A program made the translations under genes and the position numbers. Positions 38,176 to 46,504 of a stretch of 64,000 nt of DNA are shown here, piece by piece; within the stretch, counting starts at the first letter, position 1; every line of letters starts with the position of its first letter. The notes beneath the pieces were generated by a model. That model was not told the origin of the DNA and ran no database searches. It saw only the letters and a program-made list of their open reading frames with translations. Origin of the DNA: DASRAU01 sp035638075 (GTDB lineage Bacteria; Acidobacteriota; Polarisedimenticolia; Gp22-AA2); the NCBI GenBank assembly GCA_035638075.1, contig DASRAU010000043.1:1-64000 (forward strand), in the 5' to 3' direction.

Positions 38176-39024
38176 TCAGCGCGCCGCGGTCTTCGCCGGC
38201 GGGCCGGGGACCTGTCCCTCGAGCAGGCGCGGCAGGTCCCGCGCCGGGAAGCGCAGGCCCACGTAGAACGGACCGAACAGGGCATAGAGCGCGCTCGCCT
38301 CGTCGAAGCGCAGGTCGTAGATCAGCTTCTTGAAGACCAGCGGGTCCTCGGCGAAGAGGTCGACGCCCCACTCCCAGTCGTCGAGACCGATCGAGCCACT
38401 GACGATCTGCGTGACCTGGCCGGTGTACTCGCGACCGATGAAGCCGTGGTCGCGCATCATCGCGGCGCGCTTCTCGAACGGCACGGTGTACCAGTTGGCC
38501 TGCTCGCCGCGCCGCTTGTCCATGGGATAGAAGCAGGCGTACCTTCCGGGAGGTACCGGCGTGTAGAGCCGGCCCATCATCCGCTCGCGTTGCTTGAGCA
38601 TCTCGGCGTCGAAGGCACGGTCGAACTCGGGCGTGCCGCGCGAAAGTTCCCGCTTCGCCATCTCCTCGTGGATCTTCGCGGTCATGTCGTACAGGCCCAG
38701 CTCGACGATGGAGACGTACGACGTGGTCGGCTCGAGGTACGCGTGCAGCCCCGTCTGCGCGAGTTTCAACTCCGCCGCCTGCAGCCCTTCGAAGTCGCGG
38801 CGGAAGTGGATGAGCATCAGGTCGCCCTTGTGCCCGAGCAGGCTCACGAGGGCCGAAGGGCCCTCGGCGTCGGCTTCCATGGCGGCGAGCGTCTCCTCGG
38901 CTTCGACGGCGATATCCGCCCGGCGTCCTGCCGTCAGCGCGCGCCACGGCTCCCACCGGATGCGGAACATCTGGTGCAGGAGCGACCAGCCTTCGAGGGT
39001 CTCCGGAACATTCGGATGTCGCAT
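38176..39024 (-). CDS. chdC: coproheme decarboxylase (HemQ)
   Basis: Converts coprohaem to haem b in the coproporphyrin-dependent pathway; chlorite-dismutase superfamily, 282 aa. Diagnostic residues are present: the YPMDK motif giving catalytic Tyr166 and Lys170, and the proximal haem ligand His193 in MRDHGFIGREY, followed by VTQIVSGSIGLDDWEWGV as in Gram-positive HemQ. ATG39024 is preceded by a -10 (TAGACT) ending 7 bp upstream, so the mRNA is probably leaderless. Other haem genes are not in the window. True chlorite dismutase is unlikely given the Tyr/Lys pair. Confidence 0.92.
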   Translation of the reverse strand: MRHPNVPETLEGWSLLHQMFRIRWEPWRALTAGRRADIAVEAEETLAAMEADAEGPSALVSLLGHKGDLMLIHFRRDFEGLQAAELKLAQTGLHAYLEPTTSYVSIVELGLYDMTAKIHEEMAKRELSRGTPEFDRAFDAEMLKQRERMMGRLYTPVPPGRYACFYPMDKRRGEQANWYTVPFEKRAAMMRDHGFIGREYTGQVTQIVSGSIGLDDWEWGVDLFAEDPLVFKKLIYDLRFDEASALYALFGPFYVGLRFPARDLPRLLEGQVPGPPAKTAAR

Positions 39025-39031
39025 GCCGGTC

Positions 39032-39061
39032 AGTCTAATCAGTCCCCGCGTCGGGAAGCAA
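39032..39061 (-). promoter_or_regulatory. leaderless-type promoter of chdC
   Basis: On the minus strand: TTGCTT (39061-39056), 18-bp spacer, TAGACT (39037-39032), then seven bases to ATG39024. Transcription would start at or next to the start codon. Confidence 0.55.
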
Positions 39062-39127
39062 CGCCGGCGGCGCGCCGTCCGACTCCCGGCGGGCGTTCCG
39101 CTATACTCGATGCGGGGAAAATCACAC

Positions 39128-41434
39128 ATGCAAAGCATCGAGAGCGATCCGGGGATGGTGTCGCGGGTGTACCGGGAAATGGAGGGACGGCTCGCGATCG
39201 TCCGCAAGCGGCTCGGGCGGCCGCTGACCCTGACCGACAAGATCTTCTTCGGGCACCTCGCCGACCCGGACCACCAGGATCTCGACGCGGGCCGGTCGTA
39301 CCTGATGCTCCGGCCGGACCGCGTCGCCATGCAGGATGCCACGGCGCAGATGGCGATCCTCCAGTTCATGCAGGCGGGACGCGAGCGGGTCGCGGTGCCG
39401 ACCACCGTCCACTGCGACCACCTCATCCAGGCGCGCGCCGGCGCCGCCGCGGACATGAAGACCGCGCTCCAGGAGAACCAGGAGGTCTACGAATTCCTCC
39501 GCTCCGCGTGCGCCCGCTACGGCATCGGCTTCTGGGGTCCGGGCGCCGGCATCATCCACCAGGTGGTGCTCGAGCACTACGCCTTCCCGGGCGGGCTGAT
39601 GATCGGCACCGACTCGCACACGCCCAACGCCGGCGGCCTCGCCATGGGTGCGGTCGGAGTGGGCGGGGCCGACGCGGTGGACGTGATGGCCGGCTTCCCG
39701 TGGGAGGTGCTCGCACCGAAGACGGTCGGCGTGCACCTGCTCGGCGCCCCGTCGGGATGGACCGCGCCGAAGGACGTCATCCTGAAGGTGCTCGGCATCC
39801 TGAGCGTCAAGGGAGGGACGAACCGGGTCGTCGAGTACTTCGGTCCGGGTGCCCGGTCCCTCTCCGCCACCGGGAAGGGGACGATTTGCAACATGGGGGC
39901 CGAGCTGGGGGCCACGACCTCGGTGTTCCCCTTCGACGGCCGGATGGAGGCGTATCTGCGCGCCACCGAACGCGCCGCGCTCGCCGACCTGGCGCTGAAG
40001 AATCGCTCCCTCCTGGAAGCGGATCCGGAGGTCGAGGCGGATCCGAAGCGGTTCTACGAGCAGGTGATCGAGATCGACCTCTCGACGCTCGAGCCGCAGC
40101 TCGTCGGTCCCCACACGCCGGATTTGGCGCGCCCGATCTCGGAGGTCTCCAGGGCGGTCCAGGAGCACGACTATCCCGACCGGATCGCCGTGGCGCTCGT
40201 CGGTTCGTGCACCAATTCCTCCTACGAAGACCTGGGGCGCGCCGCGGATGTCGCGCGGCAGGCGGCGGCGCACGGCGCGAAGATGGCGGTGCCGCTGCTC
40301 GTCACCCCGGGCAGCGAGCAGATCTTCGCGACCATCCGGCGCGATGGTCAGATGCAGGCGCTCGAGCAGGTCGGCGCGAACGTGCTCGCCAACGCCTGCG
40401 GCCCGTGCATCGGCCAGTGGCGGCGCGAGGAGATCAAGAAGGGGGAGAAGAACACCATCGTCACGTCCTTCAACCGGAACTTTCCCGGCCGCAACGACGC
40501 CAATCCCGAGACGCTCGCCTTCATGGGAAGCCCGGAGATCGTCATGGCGTACGGCCTGGCGGGGCGGCTGTCGTTCAACCCCCTGACGGACACGCTGCCG
40601 GGGAAGGACGGCCCCTGGAAGCTCGCCCCGCCGGCGCCGGCGCCCGACCTGCCGTCGAAAGGATTCGTGTTCTCGCGCCAGGGGTATGAGGCGCCGGCCG
40701 ACGACGCGGCGAGGGTGACGGTGAAGGTGGATCCGGGCAGCGAGCGGCTGCAGATCCTCGACCCGTTCGACCGCAACAGCGACAACGACTTCGTCAAGAT
40801 GCCCGTCCTCATCAAGACGAAGGGAAAGACGACGACCGATCACATCTCGCCCGCGGGGCTGTGGCTGCGGTTCCGCGGTCACCTCGATCGCATCAGCGAC
40901 AACATGTTCACGGGGGCGGTGAATGCCTACACCGGCGCCCGCGGCCGGACCCTGCAGCAGCTCACCGGCGAGCGCGACGTCGAAGTGCCGAAGGTGGCGC
41001 GCGCCTATCGCGCCGCCGGGCGGCGGTGGATCGTGGTGGGGGACGAGAACTACGGTGAGGGATCGAGCCGCGAGCACGCCGCGATGTCGCCGCGCTACCT
41101 CGGATGCGCTGCGATCCTGGCCCGATCCTTCGCGCGCATCCACGAAAGCAATCTGAAAAAGCAGGGGGTCCTGCCGCTGACGTTCGTGGATTCGGCCGAC
41201 TACGACCGGGTGCGCGAGGACGACCGCGTGACGCTGACCAACCTGCGCGACCTGATGCCCGGGACGACGGTGACCGCCATCCTGCACCACGGCGACGGCA
41301 CGGCCGACCCCATCCACCTGCGCCACACCCTCAACCAGGAGCAGATCGCCTGGTTCTGGGCCGGGTCGGCGCTCAACCTCCTCGCGGGCCAGAAAGGAAG
41401 CGGGGCGGAGTCACCGACCCCGCCCCGCACCTGA
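39128..41434 (+). CDS. acn: aconitate hydratase (mitochondrial-type)
   Basis: TCA-cycle enzyme interconverting citrate and isocitrate through a [4Fe-4S] cluster, 768 aa. The sequence follows the mitochondrial aconitase branch rather than bacterial AcnA/AcnB. Cluster and active-site segments include VPTTVHCDHLIQA, IGTDSHTPNAGGLAMGAVGV, LVGSCTNSSYED and ANACGPCIGQW. The C-terminal swivel domain contains GEGSSREHAAMSPRYLG. A TATACT -10 lies at 39102-39107, but no good -35 is seen. ATG39128 lies 20 bp downstream. Divergent from chdC, which makes haem from another iron-dependent pathway. Confidence 0.95.
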   Translation: MQSIESDPGMVSRVYREMEGRLAIVRKRLGRPLTLTDKIFFGHLADPDHQDLDAGRSYLMLRPDRVAMQDATAQMAILQFMQAGRERVAVPTTVHCDHLIQARAGAAADMKTALQENQEVYEFLRSACARYGIGFWGPGAGIIHQVVLEHYAFPGGLMIGTDSHTPNAGGLAMGAVGVGGADAVDVMAGFPWEVLAPKTVGVHLLGAPSGWTAPKDVILKVLGILSVKGGTNRVVEYFGPGARSLSATGKGTICNMGAELGATTSVFPFDGRMEAYLRATERAALADLALKNRSLLEADPEVEADPKRFYEQVIEIDLSTLEPQLVGPHTPDLARPISEVSRAVQEHDYPDRIAVALVGSCTNSSYEDLGRAADVARQAAAHGAKMAVPLLVTPGSEQIFATIRRDGQMQALEQVGANVLANACGPCIGQWRREEIKKGEKNTIVTSFNRNFPGRNDANPETLAFMGSPEIVMAYGLAGRLSFNPLTDTLPGKDGPWKLAPPAPAPDLPSKGFVFSRQGYEAPADDAARVTVKVDPGSERLQILDPFDRNSDNDFVKMPVLIKTKGKTTTDHISPAGLWLRFRGHLDRISDNMFTGAVNAYTGARGRTLQQLTGERDVEVPKVARAYRAAGRRWIVVGDENYGEGSSREHAAMSPRYLGCAAILARSFARIHESNLKKQGVLPLTFVDSADYDRVREDDRVTLTNLRDLMPGTTVTAILHHGDGTADPIHLRHTLNQEQIAWFWAGSALNLLAGQKGSGAESPTPPRT
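41400..41428 (+). terminator. G+C-rich hairpin at the 3' end of acn
   Basis: Perfect 9-bp stem GCGGGGCGG / CCGCCCCGC with an 11-nt loop, overlapping the last codons of acn. No U-tract follows, so intrinsic termination is uncertain. Confidence 0.35.
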
Positions 41435-41491
41435 GACTGACGGACGGGCGGAGCCGAGGAGGGATCCGCGCCCGTCCGATCGCCTTGCTGC

Positions 41492-42088
41492 CTAGTCCGT
41501 TTCGGCCTTGTCGTCGATCCAGATCCGGACCTTGCTTGAGCCGTCCGTGACGGTGACCAGCTCTCCGGAGTGCTGGGAGGCGAGCGCCTCGAGGGCCGAC
41601 TTGATGTTGAGCTGACCGTCCGGCGCGTCGAGCAGCGCGTCCACCACCTCGAGCGGCACCCGCACCTGCACCTGCTCGCCGTTCGTGTCGACGGAGTTGC
41701 GGCCGTGGCCGCGGCCGTTCACCTTGGCGATCATGAACCGCCCCGACTTGGCCACGCGCACGTCCTCGTCGTCGGATTCGACCGTGATGAACTCCATGTC
41801 CTGCGCGGTGCGCAGCGACTGCCAGACGTCCCGCAGCTTCGCCGCGTCGACCCCTTCGTGGCCGATCTGGATGTGGCCGTCCTTGATGTGCTCGTCCTGG
41901 ATGACGTCGGCCATCGAGACCAGCGCGGTCACCGGCATGTTCACCTTCACCGAGGTCGCCTTGTCGTCGCCGTCGATCACCCGGATGTGGATCCACTTCC
42001 CGTCCGCCGGCGCCGCCAGCGCCAGTCCCGTCGCCACCACCGCTGCCGCCCCCGTCGCTGCCCAGCCCGCCAAGCTTGCGCGTTTCAT
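41492..42088 (-). CDS. exported hypothetical protein
   Basis: 198 aa. The N-terminus is a signal peptide or anchor (GWAATGAAAVVATGLALAAPADG). The mature part has two related halves: residues 30-80 (WIHIRVIDGDD, VKVNMPVTALV) and residues 135-165 (VQVRVPLEVVDALLDAPDG). A middle segment is rich in Asp and Glu. GAGGAGGG precedes ATG42088. I do not recognise a characterised family. The layout resembles small acidobacterial proteins often found near sigma/anti-sigma systems, but none is adjacent here. It converges with acn and is divergent from mutM. Confidence 0.7.
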   Translation of the reverse strand: MKRASLAGWAATGAAAVVATGLALAAPADGKWIHIRVIDGDDKATSVKVNMPVTALVSMADVIQDEHIKDGHIQIGHEGVDAAKLRDVWQSLRTAQDMEFITVESDDEDVRVAKSGRFMIAKVNGRGHGRNSVDTNGEQVQVRVPLEVVDALLDAPDGQLNIKSALEALASQHSGELVTVTDGSSKVRIWIDDKAETD

Positions 42089-42150
42089 CTCCGAGCCCTC
42101 CTCGTCCGATGTAACGCCGGTGCCTGGCCCTGGTTCCCTCCATCTCAGCC

Positions 42151-42156
42151 TAAACT
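42151..42156 (+). promoter_or_regulatory. -10 element of a leaderless mutM promoter
   Basis: TAAACT ends six bases before ATG42163, so transcription would begin at the start codon. The matching -35 is poor. No ribosome-binding site is present. Confidence 0.4.
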
Positions 42157-42162
42157 CGGTCC

Positions 42163-42984
42163 ATGCCTGAGCTTCCTGAGGTCGAGACGGTTCGGCGGGG
42201 TCTCGCGCCCTTGCTGGTGGGGCGGCGGGTCACGGGTATCGACGTCCGGGATGGGCGGCTGCGGCGGCCGGTGACGCGGAGGGGGCTGGGGCCGCTGCGG
42301 GGGGCGAGGGTGCTCGCCGTCAGGCGGCGAAGCAAGTACCTGCTGGTGGACACCGACGCGGGGCGGACGCTGCTGCTCCATCTCGGGATGACCGGGCACT
42401 TGCGGGTGGACGACGCGGGCCGACCGGAGGCCCCGCACACGCACGTCGTCTTCCGGCTCGACGACGGGCGCGAGCTGCGCTTCTCGGACCCGCGGCGCTT
42501 CGGGATGGTCGAGCTGATTCCCAACGACCGGCTCGAGCAGCACCCGCGCCTGGCGGGCCTGGGACCGGAGCCGCTCGAGGCGAGCCTGACCGGGGCGCTT
42601 CTCCACGCCGCCACGCGTGGCCGCAGGAAGCCGGTGAAGAACCTCCTCATGGACACGCGCACCATCGCCGGCATCGGCAATATCTACGCCTGCGAGGCCC
42701 TGTACCGGGCGGGCCTCCATCCGCGCCGCCGCGTCGGCCGCGTCGACGCCGCCGGATGGGATCGCCTGGTCGAAGCGCTGCGCGCCGTCCTGAACGAGGC
42801 GCTCGGGGCGGGTGGGACGACGCGCCGCGATTTCCTCAACGCGGAGGGCGAGCCGGGGTACTTCGCGGTGTCGCTGCGCGTCTACGACCGGAAAGGGAAG
42901 GCGTGCCGACGGTGCGGGACGCTCATCCGCAGGATCGTGCAGGCGGGTCGGAGCACGTTCTTCTGCCCCGGCTGTCAGCGCTGA
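42163..42984 (+). CDS. mutM: formamidopyrimidine-DNA glycosylase
   Basis: Base-excision repair enzyme removing 8-oxoguanine and formamidopyrimidines, with AP-lyase activity. 273 aa, usual length. The catalytic N-terminus is intact (PELPEVETVRRGL, with Pro2 and Glu3). The conserved lysine lies in RRSKYLL. The helix-two-turn-helix contains NLLMDTRTIAGIGNIYACEAL. The C-terminal zinc finger is complete (CRRCGTLIRR and FFCPGCQ). It starts 74 bp from the divergent exported protein gene, with no ribosome-binding site and a -10 immediately upstream. Confidence 0.97.
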   Translation: MPELPEVETVRRGLAPLLVGRRVTGIDVRDGRLRRPVTRRGLGPLRGARVLAVRRRSKYLLVDTDAGRTLLLHLGMTGHLRVDDAGRPEAPHTHVVFRLDDGRELRFSDPRRFGMVELIPNDRLEQHPRLAGLGPEPLEASLTGALLHAATRGRRKPVKNLLMDTRTIAGIGNIYACEALYRAGLHPRRRVGRVDAAGWDRLVEALRAVLNEALGAGGTTRRDFLNAEGEPGYFAVSLRVYDRKGKACRRCGTLIRRIVQAGRSTFFCPGCQR

Positions 42985-43023
42985 GAGCCGCCGAAGAGGA
43001 TCCCGCGGGCCCGCGGGGCCCGG

Positions 43024-43545
43024 TCAGTCGCCCGCCTTTGCGAGGAACTCGAGGAGCGGCTTGCCGCCGGCATCGGAGAGGGTCAGCGTCTCGCCGTTGC
43101 GGCTCCAGCGCGAGGTCTCCTGCAGCGCCTTCAGGTATTTCGATTCCAGGTCCGCAGAGCCCCCTTTGCACGCCATGCGCGTCGTCGCGAGAGGTCCGAA
43201 CCTCAAACCCGCGTCGTCCAGCTCGAAATGCCCGCGGAACTGGTTGCAGACCGCCTTGCCGGTGGCCTCGGAGGTCTTCGGGTCGAGCCGCATGACGGCC
43301 TGTGCGCCGAGCTGCCCCACGGGAACCCCCTCGATGCTCGCGAGGAGCCAGTCGACCCCCGCCGGCGTCGTCGAGGCGGCGGAGGGCTGCCCCGTGGTGG
43401 TGGAGGGCTTTTCTCCGAAGCTCGAATCCGGCGGGGCCTTCACCGCTCCGGGGTGTTCCCCCGTGGGCGGAGTCGACTTCGCCTTGCACGCGGCGAACAG
43501 CAGCGCGGCCACGGCACATGACAGCACGAAACGATTGCGCATCAT
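43024..43545 (-). CDS. META-domain lipoprotein
   Basis: 173-aa lipoprotein with lipobox LLFAAC (Cys20) and a Ser/Thr/Pro-rich spacer. The META (HslJ-like) domain spans about residues 65-170: VDWLLASIEGVPV, the CNQFRGHFEL motif, TTRMACKGG and LTLSDAGGKPLLEF. META domains occur in heat-shock HslJ and in secreted virulence or motility proteins; no specific role can be given. ATG43545 (first of two adjacent Met codons) overlaps the last base of the upstream adenosyltransferase stop, so the two are co-translated. Confidence 0.85.
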   Translation of the reverse strand: MMRNRFVLSCAVAALLFAACKAKSTPPTGEHPGAVKAPPDSSFGEKPSTTTGQPSAASTTPAGVDWLLASIEGVPVGQLGAQAVMRLDPKTSEATGKAVCNQFRGHFELDDAGLRFGPLATTRMACKGGSADLESKYLKALQETSRWSRNGETLTLSDAGGKPLLEFLAKAGD

Positions 43546-44138
43546 CACGATGAGGCTTCCTCGAGTCGCCGGCCGGGAACCCACAGGACGTCCCCGTGGC
43601 CGTCGCTGTTGGCCCGGCGCGCCAGGACGAAGAGGAGGTCCGACAGGCGGTTGAGATAGACGATCGCCTGGGGGTTGAGTCCTTCGCGCCGGGCGAGCGT
43701 CACCAGCCGTCGCTCGGCGCGGCGGCAGACGGTGCGCGCCAGGTGCAGCCACGCGGCGGCCTGCGATCCGCCGGGAAGAACGAAGCTCTTGAGCGGGACG
43801 AGACCGGCGTTGACCCGCTCGATCGCCTGCTCGAGCGGAACGACGTGGGCCGCCGTCAGGCGCAGCGCCGTCCGGGCGCGCCGCGAGCCGCCGGCCCGCG
43901 GCGGCGGCATGGTCACGTCGGCGCCGAGATCGAACAGGTCGTTCTGCACGGCGCGCAGCAGGTCCGCCGAAGCCGACTTCGGATCGGCGGCGATGGCGAG
44001 GCCGAGCACGGCGTTCAGCTCGTCCACCTCACCGGTCGCCTCGATGCGCGGGTGATCCTTGCGCAATCGCCGGCCGTCGCCGAGAGCGGTCGTGCCGCGG
44101 TCGCCGGTTTTCGTGGTGATGCGGGACAGAAGGACCAC
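43545..44138 (-). CDS. PduO-type ATP:cob(I)alamin adenosyltransferase
   Basis: Makes adenosylcobalamin, 197 aa. The PduO signature SRITTKTGDRGTTALGDG near the N-terminus binds ATP, and the later LNRLSDLLFVLAR segment is the second family motif. The chosen GTG44138 gives the usual N-terminus (VVLLSRITTKTGD). The frame extends about 40 codons upstream without family similarity. It is followed by a META lipoprotein gene overlapping by one base. No B12-dependent enzyme is encoded in the window, so the coenzyme user lies elsewhere. Confidence 0.93.
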   Translation of the reverse strand: MVLLSRITTKTGDRGTTALGDGRRLRKDHPRIEATGEVDELNAVLGLAIAADPKSASADLLRAVQNDLFDLGADVTMPPPRAGGSRRARTALRLTAAHVVPLEQAIERVNAGLVPLKSFVLPGGSQAAAWLHLARTVCRRAERRLVTLARREGLNPQAIVYLNRLSDLLFVLARRANSDGHGDVLWVPGRRLEEASS

Positions 44139-44202
44139 GCCGTGTCTCCGGCGGCGCGCGGGATCCCTCGCGCCGGCGCACGATGTTACCCGAACTGGGA
44201 GC

Positions 44203-45104
44203 CTAGGGCTTCCCGGGTGGGCGCACCGTCCCCGGCTGTTTCTCCTCCGCCCGCACCCCAAAAAACCGGTAGCTCGCGTAGGTCTGGAGAAGCCGGTAGA
44301 CGACCTTGCTCGAAGAGGGCTGGCCGCCGCGGCCGGGAATGCGGTGCTCTTCGATCTCCACGGTCGCCCGCGTCGGGAGGAGCATGCTGTTCTTCTCGAC
44401 GCCGAACTCGGTCGTCACGCAGAGGACGGGGAAACGATGCCGGCCGCCCGGGGCCTGCTCTCCCGGCGCCATGGAGGCCTCGAAGAGACCGAGGGTTTCG
44501 AGAGATCCTGGGCCTTTCTCGCCTCGACACGGAGGATCCGGCCCGTCGCCGGCTCGACCCAGGCGGTCCCGGTCCAGTCGTTGAGCTCGGAGAGGATCGG
44601 CGGCACCGGTTCGAAGCCCACGCGCGCCGCCTCGCGGCCGAGCGCCTCTCCCGGATCGAGGAACCGGTACCGGAAGCGCGGCCAGCGATCGCGGCCGAAC
44701 AGGAACACCCACGAGTAAGGCCGGAGCATCGCGTGCTTCACGGGGATCGATTCCGGGCTGACCTCGACCGCCTGCGAATCGCCGACCCGGGTCCGGTAAT
44801 CCCTCAGTGTGCCGTCCTTGCCCACGACATAGAGGTAGTCGTAAAGCAGGTTCGACCCCCCGTCCTTGTGGATCGTCTCGCGGCAGGAGAAATTCAGCGC
44901 GGCCTGCCGGTAGAGGGAGGCCGCCCGATCCATCCGGCCGAGGAGGGCCCGCAGATCCGCCGCCGGCGCGGGCGGAGGCGCGAGCGCCGGGCCGGCGGGG
45001 GAGCCCCGCGCGGCGGCGGCCGGCAGCAGCGCCAGGAACGCGGCCGCCAGGAGCGCGCCACGGCACGGCCGGACCCGATCGCGGTGGCCGGAGGCGGGCG
45101 ACAC
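44203..45104 (-). pseudogene. exported protein gene split by a frameshift
   Basis: One protein is spread over two frames. The first part (45104 to about 44510) has a signal peptide (RGALLAAAFLALLPAAAARG), then NFSCRETIHKDGG, YDYLYVVGKDG and WVEPATGRILRVEARKA. That frame then degenerates to Arg/Pro-rich sequence and stops at 44415. The next frame carries the continuation (about 44515 to 44203): LETLGLFEASMAPG, LCVTTEFGVEKNSMLLP, ATVEIEEHRI and YRLLQTYASYRFFG. The shift is equivalent to one missing base at about 44500-44525. It may be a true pseudogene or an assembly error. GTG45104 is the likely start. The family is not recognised. Confidence 0.7.
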
Positions 45105-45201
45105 GCGCGCATGCTAATCCTGATTCCTCCTCGGGATCCTGCTGTGACCGGTTCGCCGGGCCCCCCGGGTGTCGCGCGGAGGTCGGGCCGGCGGCACGCC
45201 C

Positions 45202-45230
45202 TTGACACCGCGGCCGGCCCCGGCTAATTT
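45202..45230 (+). promoter_or_regulatory. promoter of the tetR-hcrCAB operon
   Basis: TTGACA (45202-45207), exactly 17 bp, TAATTT (45225-45230). The -10 overlaps the left half of the palindromic operator, so bound repressor would block RNA polymerase. Confidence 0.75.
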
Positions 45231-45246
45231 GAACGCTCGTTCAAAT
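45227..45246. promoter_or_regulatory. 20-bp palindromic TetR operator
   Basis: Perfect inverted repeat ATTTGAACG-CT-CGTTCAAAT. The central GAACG-N2-CGTTC form is typical of TetR-family operators. It spans the -10 and predicted start site, 18 bp before the tetR gene, indicating autoregulation and control of the downstream reductase genes. Confidence 0.75.
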
Positions 45247-45263
45247 CGGAGGCAGGGCGGACG

Positions 45264-45911
45264 ATGGGGCGCGCGGCGGCGGCGAGGTCGGAGATGACGG
45301 CCCGGGGCGAATGGCGCCGTCTGCCCGCGCGCGGCGCATCCGAACCCTCCGCCGACCGACGGCTGGAGATCCTGCGCGGAGCGGCGGCCGCCTTCCGCGA
45401 TCGCGGCTACGCGGCGACGAGCGTGCGGGACATCGCTGCGCGCCTCGGGATGACTCCCGGCAACCTCTATTACTACTTCCGCAACAAGCAGGAAATCCTC
45501 TACTTCTGCCAGGAGGCGTCACTCGAGGTGCTGCTGCGCGAGGCGCGCCGCATCGCGCAGAGCGAGCTCGCCCCCGAGGCGAAGGTGCGCGCCCTCGTCC
45601 GCGCGCAGGTCCTCTGCATGCTCGACGAGCTGCACGGGTCGGCCGGCCACATCGAGTTCCACGCCATTCCGCGGCACCGGCTGAAGCGGGTCATTGCCCG
45701 CCGCGATGCCTACGAGCGGCTGGTGCGCGCGCAGGTGGCGGAAGGCGTCCGCGCGCGCCGCTTCGCGCCGTGCGATCCGAAGCTCGCCACGCTCGCCATC
45801 CTCGGAGCGGTCAACTGGACGGCGCGCTGGTACCGGCCGGGCGGGTCCTGGGCTCCCGAGGCGATCGCCGATGGGTTCGCCGACCTGCTGGTGAGAGGGC
45901 TCCTGCGATGA
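45264..45911 (+). CDS. TetR-family transcriptional regulator
   Basis: 215-aa repressor. An Arg-rich N-terminal arm (about 30 residues) precedes the TetR helix-turn-helix: FRDRGYAATSVRDIAARLGM and the recognition-helix end TPGNLYYYFRNKQEIL. The remaining all-helical domain is the ligand pocket and dimer interface, of the kind found in KstR2/FadR-like regulators that sense acyl-CoA or aromatic-CoA compounds. The stop overlaps hcrC by ATGA, and the operator at 45227-45246 covers its promoter. A CoA-thioester inducer such as 4-hydroxybenzoyl-CoA is a reasonable guess, not shown. Confidence 0.92.
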   Translation: MGRAAAARSEMTARGEWRRLPARGASEPSADRRLEILRGAAAAFRDRGYAATSVRDIAARLGMTPGNLYYYFRNKQEILYFCQEASLEVLLREARRIAQSELAPEAKVRALVRAQVLCMLDELHGSAGHIEFHAIPRHRLKRVIARRDAYERLVRAQVAEGVRARRFAPCDPKLATLAILGAVNWTARWYRPGGSWAPEAIADGFADLLVRGLLR

Positions 45912-46504
45912 GCGAGACGCGGGTGACAGGCGCCGGACCCGGAGGGCGCGCCGCCCGCCGCCGTTCCGCGCGCCCCGCGCAGGAGGAGCCGGCGACGATC
46001 GCGCTGCGCCTCACGGTCAACGGCGAGCGGCTCGAGGTTTCCGCGCCGCCGCACCACACGCTCCTCGAGGTCCTGCGCGAGGAGCTGGGGCTCACGGGAA
46101 CGAAGCACGGCTGCGAGCTGGGGGAATGCGGCACCTGCACGGTGCTGGTGGCAGGCCGTCCGGTTTTGTCGTGCCTGGTCCTGCCGCGTGCATGCGAAGG
46201 AAAGCCGATCGTCACGGTCGAGGGGATGCAGCGCGGCCCCGAGCCCGATCCGCTGCAGCGCGCCTTCGCCGAGCTGGGCGCGGCCCAGTGCGGCTACTGC
46301 ACGCCCGGGTTCCTCCTCGCCGCGCGCGACCTGCTCGACCGCCGCCCCGACCCGACGCGCGACGAGATCCGCGAGGCGCTGTCGGGAAATCTCTGCCGGT
46401 GCACCGGCTACATCAAGATCTACGAGGCGGTCGAGCTGGCGGCGCGCCGGCAGAAGGACCCGTCGGCCCGCCCCTCCGAGGAGACGCTCCGTGGCCGCTC
46501 CTGA
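45908..46504 (+). CDS. hcrC: 4-hydroxybenzoyl-CoA reductase-like [2Fe-2S] subunit
   Basis: Small (gamma-type) subunit of a molybdenum hydroxylase, 198 aa. The first plant-type cluster is bound by HGCELGECGTCT plus a later Cys (VLSC). The second sits in the helical domain (QCGYCTPGF and LCRCTGYIKI). About 30 extra Arg-rich residues precede the ferredoxin fold. No Tat signal is seen, so it is cytoplasmic. ATG45908 overlaps the tetR stop, and the 3' end overlaps the large-subunit gene by 14 bp. It passes electrons between the FAD subunit and the molybdenum site. Confidence 0.9.
   Translation: MSETRVTGAGPGGRAARRRSARPAQEEPATIALRLTVNGERLEVSAPPHHTLLEVLREELGLTGTKHGCELGECGTCTVLVAGRPVLSCLVLPRACEGKPIVTVEGMQRGPEPDPLQRAFAELGAAQCGYCTPGFLLAARDLLDRRPDPTRDEIREALSGNLCRCTGYIKIYEAVELAARRQKDPSARPSEETLRGRS

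Noticed and set aside
44490..44530. Programmed -1 frameshift in the split exported protein
   Set aside because: AAACCCT occurs near the junction but not in the phase required for X XXY YYZ slippage, and no convincing downstream structure was seen. A mutation or base-call error is simpler.
45110..45112. ATG with GAGGAGG upstream as start of the split exported protein
   Set aside because: It opens a third frame that gives an Arg/Pro-rich sequence without a signal peptide. GTG45104 opens the frame with the signal peptide.
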